DNA of 39,420 nucleotides. Source: Bacteroidaceae bacterium (lineage in GTDB: Bacteria > Bacteroidota > Bacteroidia > Bacteroidales > Bacteroidaceae). The DNA is taken from assembly GCA_017615125.1 (NCBI GenBank), contig JAGAAS010000055.1, forward strand, positions 1-39,420, read 5' to 3'. Shown here one piece after another: positions 1 through 8,169 of the stretch (the stretch's first letter is position 1; each line of letters opens with the position of its first letter). The notes beneath the pieces were generated by a model, which was not told the DNA's origin, searched no databases, and was given only the letters and a program-made list of their open reading frames with translations. The translations under genes and the position numbers were made by a program.

Positions 1-41
1 AATAAAATTCACTTCTGACCTCAGCAAGTACTGTGTTTAGA

Positions 42-134
42 ACTGTAGCACTGTAGCGCTGTAGCGCACAGCGCCGACCCACCCCCATCCACAGCACCCT
101 CTCGCAGCGATTCACCCCCCGCTCAGCGCTACAG
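42..134. repeat. 9-bp tandem repeat with matching inverted copy upstream of hsdR
   Basis: Positions 42-68 read as three imperfect copies of a 9-bp unit of the form ACTGTAGCG/C. A 10-base segment at 51-60 (CTGTAGCGCT) recurs as its exact reverse complement at 125-134 (AGCGCTACAG), so transcript or single-stranded DNA could pair across about 65 nt. No gene is visible in positions 1-243 apart from this and the hsdR promoter. The role is unknown; it could be the tail of an upstream terminator. Confidence 0.5.
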
Positions 135-178
135 TCCCCCAAAAAAATGACTTTTTTCTGAAAAACAGCCTTTTCTCC

Positions 179-209
179 TTTTATTATTTAAAGAAAACCG
201 CTAAATTTG
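179..209 (+). promoter_or_regulatory. Candidate hsdR promoter (Bacteroidota type)
   Basis: TAAATTTG at 202-209 matches the -7 consensus TAnnTTTG. A TTTT at 179-182 lies 19 nt upstream where TTTG is expected, so the -33 box has one mismatch. Transcription would begin near 216. That excludes the TTG codon at 214 as a start and leaves an mRNA leader of about 28 nt before the ATG at 244. Confidence 0.6.
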
Positions 210-243
210 CCGATTGGAGAAAAATCGACTTTCAAGACAACGT

Positions 244-2595
244 ATGGACAATTTACTGACTCTTTCGGAGGAAGACATCAAACTGCGATTCATTACGCCA
301 GCTATCTTACAGAAGGGATGGTCTTTTGATGACATCTCAATGGAGGCGAAAGTCCAGTTGACGGATGGCAAGATAAACCTCCGGGGAAATCTTGTCTCGC
401 GCAGCAAGCCCAAGTTTGCCGACTACGTGCTTTACTACAACCGCACCACTCCTATCGCTATCGTCGAGGCGAAAGATGCCAGCCACTCGGTAGCCTTCGG
501 CATGCAGCAGGCAAAGGAATACGCACAGATGATGGACATCCCCTTTGCCTACAGTTCCAACGGGCAGGGCTTTCAGGAATACGATTTTCTCACGGGGCGA
601 GAGCGCTCCCTCGCTATGAATGAGTTTCCCACTAAGTCGCAGCTCTATGCCCGCTACGCCTCCGAGATGAACGGAGGAGAGGGGCTCACCGAGAAGGAGG
701 CCGACATCATCCGCCAGCCCTACTGCACCGGGCAGGACATCTTCCCTCCACGCTACTATCAGCGCAATGCCGTCAACCGTACCGTCAGCGCCATCGCCCA
801 AGGGAAGAAACGCCTGCTGCTGGTGATGGCGACAGGAACGGGAAAGACCTACACCGCCTTCCAGATTGTCTACCGCTTGCTGAAGGCAGGCATCGTGAAG
901 AAGGTGCTCTACCTCGCCGACCGTAACGTGCTCATCGACCAGTCCATACAGCAAGATTTCAAACCCCTCAGCAAGACCATCCACAAGGTCAACTTCCAGC
1001 AGGACCTCGGCAGCGGCATCACAGCCTACGAGATGTACTTCTCCCTCTACCAGCAGCTCATCGGACAGGGAGGGGAACAGAACTACAAGAAGCTGTTCAA
1101 GCCTGAATTCTTCGATATGGTCATCGTCGACGAGTGCCACCGAGGTAGCGCCAAGGACGACAGCAACTGGCGCGAGATACTCGAATACTTCGACGGCGCC
1201 ATCCAGCTGGGTATGACGGCAACACCCAAGGAAACGAAATACCAGTCGAGCATCACCTACTTCGGCGAGCCCGTCTATACCTACAGCCTCAAGGAGGGCA
1301 TCGAAGACGGCTTCCTCGCACCCTTCAAGGTGGTGAACATCAAGACGAACATCGGCGACGAGTGGCGCCCCCTGAGAGGACAACGGGACATTTACGGACA
1401 GCTCATCGAAGACCGCATCTACAACAACTCCGACTACGATTACAATATCATCATCGAAGACCGCATCCGCGAAGTGGCGCAGGAGATCACCGATTATCTG
1501 AAGAGCACCGACCGAATGGCGAAGACCATCGTCTTCTGCGCCGACGAAGACCACGCCGACAGGATGCGCACAGCACTCGTCAACGCCAACTCCGACATGT
1601 GCCAGAAGAACCCCGACTATGTGGTGCGCATCACAGGCAGCGACCCCTATGGGCAGTCGAAGCTCGACTACTTCATCTCTGCTGCTGCCAAATACCCCGT
1701 CATCGCTACCACCAGCAAGCTGCTCTCCACAGGCGTCGACTGCAAGATGGTGAAGCTCATCGTCCTCGACCAGCGCATCAACTCGATGACCGAGTTCAAG
1801 CAGATAGTCGGAAGAGGTACACGCATACGCGAGAAGGAGGGGAAGACGCACTTCGTCATCATGGACTTCCGCAACGTCACACGCCTCTTTGCCGACCCCG
1901 ACTGGGACGGCCCCATCGAAGTCGACGACGGCTACACACCAGGCAAGAAGGAGAAAGATAAGAAAGACAAGCCCTACCCCGACGGAGGAGACGGCGACAC
2001 ACCCACGGCTGGAGACCTCCCCAAGCCCATCGTCGACCGTAACGGCTGCCGCGTGGAAGTCATCCACAAGATTGTCTCCATCTACGACACCAACGGCAAG
2101 CTGCTGCGCACCGAGAGCATCAAGGACTACACGCGCAAGAACATCAACGACACCTACGCCTCGCTCGACGACTTCATCATCCGCTGGAACGCTGCCGAGA
2201 AGAAGGCCGAGATTACCGACCTGCTGCGCGAGAGCGGCATCGACCTTCAGGCACTCAAGCACGGCAACGATATGGACGACGTCGACGACTTCGACTTCAT
2301 CTGCCACATCGCCTACGGCAAGAAGCCCCTCACACGCCGCGAGCGTGCCGAGAACGTGAAGAAACGCGACATCTTCAGCCGCTACGGCGCAGAGGCGCAG
2401 AAGGTGCTCGAGGCACTCCTCGACAAGTATGCCAACGACGGCATCACACAGCTCGAGAACAAGAAAGTGCTCCAGCTCGACCCCTTCCGCCAGATGGGCT
2501 CGCCTGCCAACATCGCCAAGATGTTCGGAGGCGCGGCAAAGTACAACGCAGCAATCAGAGAACTCGAAAAACTCCTTTATACCGACATTGCATAA
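244..2595 (+). CDS. hsdR: Type I restriction enzyme, R (endonuclease/translocase) subunit
   Basis: The motor and nuclease subunit of a type I restriction complex: it translocates DNA from unmodified sites and cuts at a distance. The N-terminal HSDR_N nuclease shows D60 and the E75-A-K77 pair of a PD-(D/E)XK fold. It is followed by an SF2 helicase with Walker A (ATGTGKT near residue 196), a DECH box near 296, and a C-terminal helicase half containing VGRGTRI. The last ~150 residues resemble the EcoEI-type R C-terminal domain. The length of 783 aa is normal for this EcoEI-like class. The reading frame extends upstream to a TTG at 214, but ATG 244 is chosen because the -7 promoter box ends at 209. 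hsdM follows after 9 nt. Confidence 0.93.
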   Translation: MDNLLTLSEEDIKLRFITPAILQKGWSFDDISMEAKVQLTDGKINLRGNLVSRSKPKFADYVLYYNRTTPIAIVEAKDASHSVAFGMQQAKEYAQMMDIPFAYSSNGQGFQEYDFLTGRERSLAMNEFPTKSQLYARYASEMNGGEGLTEKEADIIRQPYCTGQDIFPPRYYQRNAVNRTVSAIAQGKKRLLLVMATGTGKTYTAFQIVYRLLKAGIVKKVLYLADRNVLIDQSIQQDFKPLSKTIHKVNFQQDLGSGITAYEMYFSLYQQLIGQGGEQNYKKLFKPEFFDMVIVDECHRGSAKDDSNWREILEYFDGAIQLGMTATPKETKYQSSITYFGEPVYTYSLKEGIEDGFLAPFKVVNIKTNIGDEWRPLRGQRDIYGQLIEDRIYNNSDYDYNIIIEDRIREVAQEITDYLKSTDRMAKTIVFCADEDHADRMRTALVNANSDMCQKNPDYVVRITGSDPYGQSKLDYFISAAAKYPVIATTSKLLSTGVDCKMVKLIVLDQRINSMTEFKQIVGRGTRIREKEGKTHFVIMDFRNVTRLFADPDWDGPIEVDDGYTPGKKEKDKKDKPYPDGGDGDTPTAGDLPKPIVDRNGCRVEVIHKIVSIYDTNGKLLRTESIKDYTRKNINDTYASLDDFIIRWNAAEKKAEITDLLRESGIDLQALKHGNDMDDVDDFDFICHIAYGKKPLTRRERAENVKKRDIFSRYGAEAQKVLEALLDKYANDGITQLENKKVLQLDPFRQMGSPANIAKMFGGAAKYNAAIRELEKLLYTDIA

Positions 2596-2604
2596 CACCC
2601 CTAT

Positions 2605-4119
2605 ATGGCACTTACCAACTTCGTAAAGAGCATACGCAACATCATGCGCAACGATGCAGGCATCAACGGCGATGCACAGCGCATCGAGCAGATTGCGTGG
2701 ATGCTGTTCCTGAAAGTATACGACGAGAAAGAAAACGACTGGGAGTTCAACGAAGACGACTACGTCTCCTTCATCCCCGACGCCTGCCGCTGGCGCAACT
2801 GGGCTGTCGACAACGGCGACGGAGAAGCACTCACAGGCGACAGGCTCCTCGACTTTGTCAACAACACCCTCTTCCCCACGCTCAAGGGGCTCGAGGTGAC
2901 ACCGCAGACACCTATGCGCAGCGCTATCGTGCGCACCACCTTCGAGGATGCCAACCAGTATATGAAGGACGGCGTGCTGCTCCGTCAGGTCATCAACGTC
3001 ATCGACGAGCTGGACCTCGGCGACTACGAAGAGAGCCACGCCTTCGGCGAGATTTATGAGTCCATCCTCAAGGAGATGCAGTCGGCAGGCTCCGCAGGCG
3101 AGTTCTACACGCCCCGTGCCCTCACCGACTTCATGGCCCACATCATCGACCCCCAGGTGGGCGAGACGATGGCCGACTTCGCCTGCGGCACAGGAGGCTT
3201 CCTCACCAGCTGGCTCAAGGCGCTCGACAAGAAGGTGCAGACTGCCGAGGACAAGGAGGCCTACGCACGCTCCATCTACGGCATCGAGAAGAAGCAGTTC
3301 CCCTACATGCTCTGCGTCACCAACATGCTGCTGCACGACATCGACACACCCCGCGTGTTCCACGACAACTCGCTCGTGAAGGATGTGCTCAACTACACCG
3401 ACGACGACAAGTTCGACGTCGTCCTCATGAATCCCCCCTACGGAGGCAGCGAGAAGAACGACATCAAGCAGCACTTCCCCTCCGACCTGAGCAGCAGCGA
3501 GACCGCCGACCTCTTCATGGTGCTCATCATGTACCGCCTGAGGGAGAACGGGCGCGCCGCCGTCATCCTCCCCGACGGCTTCCTCTTCGGTGCCGACAAC
3601 GCCAAGCTCGCCATCAAGCTGAAGCTCCTGCGCGAGTTCAACCTGCACACCGTCATACGCCTGCCCGGAAGCATCTTCTCGCCCTACACCTCCATCGCCA
3701 CCAACATCCTCTTCTTCAACAACGAGGTTGCCGAAGGAGCGCCCAAGGGCTTCAGCACCAATAAGACGTGGTTCTACCGCCTCGACATGCCCGAGGGATA
3801 CAAGCACTTCTCCAAGACCAAGCCCATGCAGATGCAGCACTGCCAGCCCATCATCGACTGGTGGATCAACCGACAGGAGATCATCGATGCCGAGACAGGC
3901 GACGAGAAAGCCCGCTGCTTCACAGCCCGACAGCTGCTCGAGATGGACTGCAACTTCGACCAATGCAAGTTCCCCAAGGACGAAGAAGAAGTGCTGCCCC
4001 CCGCCGAGCTGCTTGCCGACTACTTCCAGAAGCGCGCAGCCCTCGACCATCAGATAGACAAGACGCTGGCTGAGATACAGCGCCTGCTAGGTATTAACAT
4101 TAAACGCGACGAAGCATGA
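2605..4119 (+). CDS. hsdM: Type I restriction-modification system, M (adenine methyltransferase) subunit
   Basis: N6-adenine DNA methyltransferase subunit; with HsdS it methylates the host recognition site and is also required for restriction. The 504-aa protein has the helical HsdM N-terminal domain (residues ~1-140) and then the N6_Mtase domain, with the SAM-binding motif DFACGTGG near residue 191 and the catalytic NPPYG motif near 276. All expected motifs are intact. Its stop overlaps the start of the next gene as ATGA, so the two are probably translationally coupled. Codon use and GC match hsdR, in contrast to parts of hsdS. Confidence 0.95.
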   Translation: MALTNFVKSIRNIMRNDAGINGDAQRIEQIAWMLFLKVYDEKENDWEFNEDDYVSFIPDACRWRNWAVDNGDGEALTGDRLLDFVNNTLFPTLKGLEVTPQTPMRSAIVRTTFEDANQYMKDGVLLRQVINVIDELDLGDYEESHAFGEIYESILKEMQSAGSAGEFYTPRALTDFMAHIIDPQVGETMADFACGTGGFLTSWLKALDKKVQTAEDKEAYARSIYGIEKKQFPYMLCVTNMLLHDIDTPRVFHDNSLVKDVLNYTDDDKFDVVLMNPPYGGSEKNDIKQHFPSDLSSSETADLFMVLIMYRLRENGRAAVILPDGFLFGADNAKLAIKLKLLREFNLHTVIRLPGSIFSPYTSIATNILFFNNEVAEGAPKGFSTNKTWFYRLDMPEGYKHFSKTKPMQMQHCQPIIDWWINRQEIIDAETGDEKARCFTARQLLEMDCNFDQCKFPKDEEEVLPPAELLADYFQKRAALDHQIDKTLAEIQRLLGINIKRDEA

Positions 4120-5228
4120 ACGACGTTCCCACTACCGACAACAGGCTCGACGGATTGTTCGACAAGGTGGCCACACTCATCGAGCAGGCACGCCAGCGGG
4201 TTGTGACTGCAGTAAATATAGCCGAGGTCTATACGAAATATGAAATCGGCAGATACATCGTGGAAGACGAGCAGCAGGGAAACACCCGTGCCGAATACGG
4301 GAGGAAAGTCTTGAAAGAACTGTCGGAAAGATTAACTTCAAGATTTGGCGATGGATGGTCTCCCGAAACGCTAAAACTTTGCAGGCGCTTCTATACGGTC
4401 TATTCCAATTTGGTAGACAGTGTTTACCCAATTCGAGATGAAAAAGATAAACAGCGTTTACCCAATCTGGATTTGACAAACGGTGATGACCAAAGTCAAA
4501 AACACTCGTTCACCCTCTCCTGGTCTCACTATCTCATCCTGATGCGCATCGAAAACCCCGATGCCCGCAGTTTCTACGAGATAGAATGTGCCCAACAGCA
4601 GTGGAGCGTGCGACAGCTGAGCCGGCAGGTGGGCAGCAGCCTCTACGAACGCTTGGCATTGAGCCGCAACAAGGATGAGGTGATGCGCCTCGCCCGCGAG
4701 GGGCAGACCGTAGAAAAGCCGTCCGACATCATCAAGAACCCGGTGACATTGGAATTCCTGGGACTGAAACCCGACGAGGCCTATTCGGAAACAAAGCTCG
4801 AGAGCGCCATCATTAACAAGCTGCAGACCTTCCTGTTGGAACTGGGCAAAGGATTCCTCTTCGAGGCACGGCAAAAACGGTTCACCTTCGACGAGGAGAG
4901 CTATTACGTCGACCTTGTGTTCTACAACCGCCTGCTGCAATGCTACGTCCTCATCGACTTGAAGACCGACAAGCTCACACATCAGGACTTGGGACAGATG
5001 CAGATGTATGTCAACTACTACGACCGCTTTGTGCGTCAGGACTTCGAGAAACCCACCATCGGCATCCTGCTGTGTGAACGGAAAACAGATGCCCTCGTGG
5101 AACTGACCCTTCCCAAGGATGCCAACATCTATGCCTCTGCCTATCAGCTCTACCTGCCCGACAAAACCCTGCTCCAGGCAAAGGTGAAAGAATGGATTTC
5201 CGAGTTCAAGGAACAGGCTGACAACTAA
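4116..5228 (+). CDS. DUF1016 / YhcG-type PD-(D/E)XK nuclease-domain protein inside the R-M operon
   Basis: A 370-aa protein with the two-part DUF1016 layout: a helical N-terminal domain (residues ~8-160) and a C-terminal YhcG-type nuclease fold (~200-365). The nuclease core is visible as YYVDLVFYN (D near 266) followed about 15 residues later by VLIDLKTDKL (D281, K283) and a downstream Q-M-Q helix. The family is widespread, often inserted in type I R-M operons, and its exact role is not settled; an accessory nuclease or DNA-processing role is an inference. It overlaps hsdM by 4 nt and is 7 nt from hsdS, so it sits firmly inside the operon. Positions ~4200-4510 are more AT-rich than the flanking hsd genes, suggesting a separate origin. 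Confidence 0.85.
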   Translation: MNDVPTTDNRLDGLFDKVATLIEQARQRVVTAVNIAEVYTKYEIGRYIVEDEQQGNTRAEYGRKVLKELSERLTSRFGDGWSPETLKLCRRFYTVYSNLVDSVYPIRDEKDKQRLPNLDLTNGDDQSQKHSFTLSWSHYLILMRIENPDARSFYEIECAQQQWSVRQLSRQVGSSLYERLALSRNKDEVMRLAREGQTVEKPSDIIKNPVTLEFLGLKPDEAYSETKLESAIINKLQTFLLELGKGFLFEARQKRFTFDEESYYVDLVFYNRLLQCYVLIDLKTDKLTHQDLGQMQMYVNYYDRFVRQDFEKPTIGILLCERKTDALVELTLPKDANIYASAYQLYLPDKTLLQAKVKEWISEFKEQADN

Positions 5229-5235
5229 GACTCTT

Positions 5236-6696
5236 ATGACAGGACAGCAACTCAAAAACAGCATCCTCCAGTGGGCCATACAGGGCCGTCTCGTGCCCCA
5301 AGACCCCTCCGACGAGCCCGCCTCCGTGCTGCTCCAGCGCATCCGCGACGAGAAGCAGGCACTCGTCAAAGAAGGAAAACCCAAGAAAAAAGACCTTGAA
5401 GACACCCTAATCAATCAAGACGAAATAACTTATGAGATTCCAAAGAACTGGGAATGGTGCCGAATTAAGGATATCTCTGAATCATACATAGGACTTACTT
5501 ATAAACCTTCTGATATTTCCGAATCTGGTACTATTGTTTTACGTTCTTCAAACATTCAAAACGGAAAAATTGACTATAATGATATTGTGCGTGTCAACTC
5601 TAGGATACCAGATAAATTATGGGTTGAAGAAAATGATATCATTATTTGCGCCAGAAATGGCAGTAAAAAACTTGTCGGAAAATCAGCCTTAGTTTCGAAT
5701 GTAAAAGAGCGGATGACTTTTGGCGCATTTATGGCTATTTGCAAGACACCCTTTTATAAATTCGTTTATACATTCTTACAATCTAAACTATTCTTTACAC
5801 AACTGCAGTTTGTTTGTGGAACTACTACTATAAATCAACTAACACAGAAAAATTTTAACAACTTCTATATCCCTCTTCCTCCTCTTGCCGAGCAGAAGCG
5901 GATTGTGGAGAAGATAGAGGAGCTGATGCCCTTTGTGGAGGCGTACGACAAAGCGCAGACACAACTAGACACCCTCAGCAGAGAGCTGCCCGACAAGCTC
6001 AAGAAGAGCATCCTCCAGGAAGCCATCTCCGGGCGCCTCGTCCCCCAAGACCCCTCCGACGAGCCCGCCTCCGCGCTGCTCCAGCGCATCCGCAACGAGA
6101 AGCAGACACTCGTCCGTCAAGGCAAGCTGAAGAAAGAAAAACCCCTCAACCCCATCACCGACGACGAAAAACCCTTCGAAATTCCCGATAGCTGGGAGTG
6201 GGTAAGATGGAGAGGAATTGGTTATTTTATGTCAGGCCAAACACCTAAATCAAATGAATTAGATTATACAATTGGGGGTATACCTTATTTTAAAGTGTCT
6301 GACATGAATGTTCAAGGAAATGAGAAATATATGACAAAGACTTCTCTTTTTCTAAAAAGTGGAGCAAAATATAAGTTATTTCCTAAAAATGCCATTATTT
6401 ATCCCAAGAATGGAGGCGCTGTTTTTACGAACAAAAAAAGAATACTATCAAATGATTCTTTAGTAGACCTAAATACAGGAGGTTATATACCTTCAAGTGA
6501 ATTATTCTTTGACTATATTTTTTATCTTTTTTCGATAATTGATTTCAAGAAACATTTTAAAGGAACGGCTCTACCAACAGTTGATATGGAATCAATTGAT
6601 AAAATCCTTGTCCCTCTCCCTCCTCTTGCTGAGCAGAAGCGGATTGTGGAGAAGATAGAGAAGCTGTTCAAGGAGATAGAGACACTGAAAGCCTAA
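5236..6696 (+). CDS. hsdS: Type I restriction-modification system, S (specificity) subunit
   Basis: DNA-recognition subunit that sets the target sequence of the HsdRMS complex. The 486-aa protein shows the classic two-fold layout: conserved helix (~5-50), first target-recognition domain (~60-210), central conserved region with PPLAEQKRIVEKIEEL and a second copy of the SILQ...GRLVPQDPSDEPAS helix (~215-300), second recognition domain (~305-455), and a final PPLAEQKRIVEKIEKL helix. The two halves are built on near-identical DNA repeats (5254-5375 with 6001-6122; 5890-5919 with 6631-6660). Both recognition domains are strikingly AT-rich while the scaffold is GC-rich, a mosaic pattern expected from domain swapping. 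No second, silent hsdS copy lies in this window. Confidence 0.95.
   Translation: MTGQQLKNSILQWAIQGRLVPQDPSDEPASVLLQRIRDEKQALVKEGKPKKKDLEDTLINQDEITYEIPKNWEWCRIKDISESYIGLTYKPSDISESGTIVLRSSNIQNGKIDYNDIVRVNSRIPDKLWVEENDIIICARNGSKKLVGKSALVSNVKERMTFGAFMAICKTPFYKFVYTFLQSKLFFTQLQFVCGTTTINQLTQKNFNNFYIPLPPLAEQKRIVEKIEELMPFVEAYDKAQTQLDTLSRELPDKLKKSILQEAISGRLVPQDPSDEPASALLQRIRNEKQTLVRQGKLKKEKPLNPITDDEKPFEIPDSWEWVRWRGIGYFMSGQTPKSNELDYTIGGIPYFKVSDMNVQGNEKYMTKTSLFLKSGAKYKLFPKNAIIYPKNGGAVFTNKKRILSNDSLVDLNTGGYIPSSELFFDYIFYLFSIIDFKKHFKGTALPTVDMESIDKILVPLPPLAEQKRIVEKIEKLFKEIETLKA
5254..5375 (+). repeat. hsdS internal direct repeat, copy 1 (scaffold helix)
   Basis: Pairs with 6001-6122 at an offset of 747 bp. 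A 31-nt stretch (5296-5326 and 6043-6073) is identical and the flanks differ at scattered bases. It encodes the conserved helix preceding each target-recognition domain. Confidence 0.85.
6001..6122 (+). repeat. hsdS internal direct repeat, copy 2 (scaffold helix)
   Basis: Second copy of the repeat at 5254-5375. A further repeat pair, 5890-5919 and 6631-6660, is identical over 30 nt and encodes the PLAEQKRIVEKIE segment after each recognition domain. Each AT-rich recognition domain is thus bracketed by the same two blocks. Confidence 0.85.
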
Positions 6697-6720
6697 GAAG
6701 CTGGGTTCCTCTCAAGGGGT

Positions 6721-7557
6721 TTAATACTTGGGGACATAGTCAACTTTGCCGCTGAGGGCATCCTTTAAGATTCCCTCAACAAAGTCTTTTGCAGCAATGT
6801 CCAGCTCACGATCCTGAACCTCGCTTTTATATTCGAACTTCACCTCCTGAATCTTCATAGGTCCCCAATACTGGGACTCTATCCAACCGTCCTTGAAAGA
6901 AAACACTACCGACGTCCCGGGCTTCGGATTCTTCGGCAGCTGCTTTTCAAGTTCTTTCAAAGTAGTTATCTGATGTCTTTCGGTATCTCTGATAATGTCA
7001 TCCTTGGTCCCGACTGAAAGATGCGTTGCTTTGCGCCAGTACTCAGAATCGGAAGAGGAAAACATAGCCAGTCTTTCCCGATAACCCTGAATGTCAACCC
7101 CCTTTTCTTTCGCCCATTCTTCGTCAATCTTGAAAAGGAGATTGCGCATATCAATATGAAATTTGAGGTTTAATGAACCTATGACTTCATCCTTGTCTGG
7201 CTTGCTCAACTCCTTCAGCTCTATGCCGTATTGCTCGGCAAACTTCTTTGCTCCCTGTTGGAAGCCCTTGCTGGAAACCATTATTCCGCGCACGTTTCCC
7301 AAATCATATAGTACCCCAAAGAAATCGCGCACCCTCCCGATAGGCACGCGGCTGTTGAAGGCTTTGCACTCGATGACTACCCGATGCAGCACGCCCTCCA
7401 TCTCATACTCCCAGAACACATCTATCTGATGCTCGCACCCCGACTTGCCCTTCACCTTCACATCGTGCTCCACTTTTGCCGGCTTGAGGGCATCGTTGTG
7501 CGAGAGAATCTTATAGACTCTTTGGGCGAATAATTCAAACTCTTTATATTGCCTCAT
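6721..7557 (-). CDS. Mrr-like restriction endonuclease family protein
   Basis: A 278-aa protein convergent with hsdS (24 nt between stop codons). Residues ~1-125 form a Mrr_cat-like PD-(D/E)XK nuclease: QIDVFWEYE supplies the acidic residue, VVIECKAF gives the E-x-K pair, and the following helix (VRDFFGVLYDLG...GIMVSSKGFQQGAKKFAE) is typical of Mrr-type enzymes. Such enzymes usually cut modified DNA (type IV restriction), which would fit beside a methylating R-M system, but the substrate here is an inference. The C-terminal ~150 residues are not recognised. The start at 7557 is supported by a well-formed promoter 33 nt upstream. Confidence 0.8.
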   Translation of the reverse strand: MRQYKEFELFAQRVYKILSHNDALKPAKVEHDVKVKGKSGCEHQIDVFWEYEMEGVLHRVVIECKAFNSRVPIGRVRDFFGVLYDLGNVRGIMVSSKGFQQGAKKFAEQYGIELKELSKPDKDEVIGSLNLKFHIDMRNLLFKIDEEWAKEKGVDIQGYRERLAMFSSSDSEYWRKATHLSVGTKDDIIRDTERHQITTLKELEKQLPKNPKPGTSVVFSFKDGWIESQYWGPMKIQEVKFEYKSEVQDRELDIAAKDFVEGILKDALSGKVDYVPKY

Positions 7558-7589
7558 ATCAATAGTTTCTAATTATCATTTTCAGTTCA

Positions 7590-7621
7590 CAAAAATAAGT
7601 TTTTTTCCCGATTCTTCCAAA
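7590..7621 (-). promoter_or_regulatory. Promoter of the Mrr-like endonuclease gene
   Basis: On the minus strand TTTG (7621-7618), then 20 nt, then TATTTTTG (7597-7590), an exact match to TTTG-N20-TAnnTTTG. The start codon at 7557 lies 33 nt past the -7 box. Confidence 0.75.
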
Positions 7622-7669
7622 ATTCTGCCCTTCAGCGCGATAAAAAATTGTGGAACTGAAGGAGCAGCG

Positions 7670-7694
7670 TTTCGCTCGCTTATTCGTATATTTG
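7670..7694 (+). repeat. Promoter-like repeat, copy 1
   Basis: Contains TTCGCTCGCTTATTCGTATA followed by TTTG, giving TATATTTG. Identical core to copies at 7946-7970 and 8032-8056. Confidence 0.8.
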
Positions 7695-7775
7695 AGCTAT
7701 GCTCTTCCTCCTCCTTACAAGGCAAAGTCCGAACAAGTTCGGCTTTGCTCTCGTTTCGAGCGTCGGTTGAACTGC

Positions 7776-7831
7776 GTTCTAATATACTTTCGCTCGGAAA
7801 TGAAAATAAAAACGAGTGTTTCTTTTGCATT
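7776..7831 (+). repeat. ~56-bp direct repeat, copy 1
   Basis: Begins GTTCTAATATACTTTCGCT and ends TTTCTTTTGCATT. The second copy at 7977-8033 differs at a few bases and by one inserted base. In the second copy the terminal TTTTGC supplies the -33 box of the promoter for the gene at 8170. Confidence 0.8.
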
Positions 7832-7945
7832 GACGTTGTCTTCTTCGACGCGACTCAGCCGTTCAATCAGGCTTGACGGCGTCAATGGTCTTTACACCCC
7901 CTTCGATTCCCCCGTTATCGGGGGACAGAAACGCTGCTTTCTCAG

Positions 7946-7970
7946 TTTCGCTCGCTTATTCGTATATTTG
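7946..7970 (+). repeat. Promoter-like repeat, copy 2
   Basis: Same core as 7670-7694 with a perfect TATATTTG. No clear -33 TTTG at the right distance. Confidence 0.8.
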
Positions 7971-7976
7971 AACTAT

Positions 7977-8033
7977 GTTCTAATATACTTTCGCTTGGAA
8001 ATGAAAATTAAAAACGAGTTTTTCTTTTGCATT
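7977..8033 (+). repeat. ~56-bp direct repeat, copy 2
   Basis: Second copy of the segment at 7776-7831, about 201 bp downstream, lying directly between promoter-like copies 2 and 3. Confidence 0.8.
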
Positions 8034-8056
8034 TCGCTCGCTTATTCGTATATTTG
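8026..8056 (+). promoter_or_regulatory. Promoter for the dockerin/repeat protein (third promoter-like repeat copy)
   Basis: TTTG at 8026-8029, 19-nt spacer, TATATTTG at 8049-8056: a full match to the Bacteroidota consensus. The leader to the ATG at 8170 would be about 105 nt and contains the perfect 7-bp hairpin at 8080-8097. Confidence 0.75.
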
Positions 8057-8169
8057 CGGATTGAAAGGGGGATGTTGTCTCTTGCGTATGCGCAAGATTC
8101 GATAGAGGTGGATTTCTGAGGTGACAACCCTGAGAGGCATTTACATAACACTAACATAACCGCGCTACG

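Larger units (their letters stand above)
7558..8169. other. 612-nt gene-free region built from duplicated promoter-like segments and hairpins
   Basis: No credible gene is seen here. The stretch contains three copies of a ~25-bp element with a perfect TATATTTG box (7670-7694, 7946-7970, 8032-8056) and a ~56-bp direct repeat (7776-7831 and 7977-8033). It also has a 12-bp near-perfect hairpin (7722-7734 with 7737-7748), a GC-rich hairpin CCCCCG-TTAT-CGGGGG (7909-7924), and a perfect 7-bp stem TCTTGCG-TATG-CGCAAGA (8080-8097) in the predicted leader of the next gene. A 151-codon open frame across it arises from the repeats and is not called. Confidence 0.75.

Noticed and set aside
214-243. TTG start for hsdR at 214
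   Set aside because: The TAAATTTG -7 box ends at 209, so transcription would begin at or after this codon; ATG 244 is better placed.
337-4050. 1237-codon minus-strand open frame
   Set aside because: It lies antisense to hsdR and hsdM, whose motifs are complete. The long frame reflects the high third-position GC bias of the plus-strand genes.
7650-8105. 151-codon plus-strand open frame in the repeat region
   Set aside because: Its peptide repeats only because the DNA repeats do, it spans promoter boxes and hairpins, and it resembles no protein I know.
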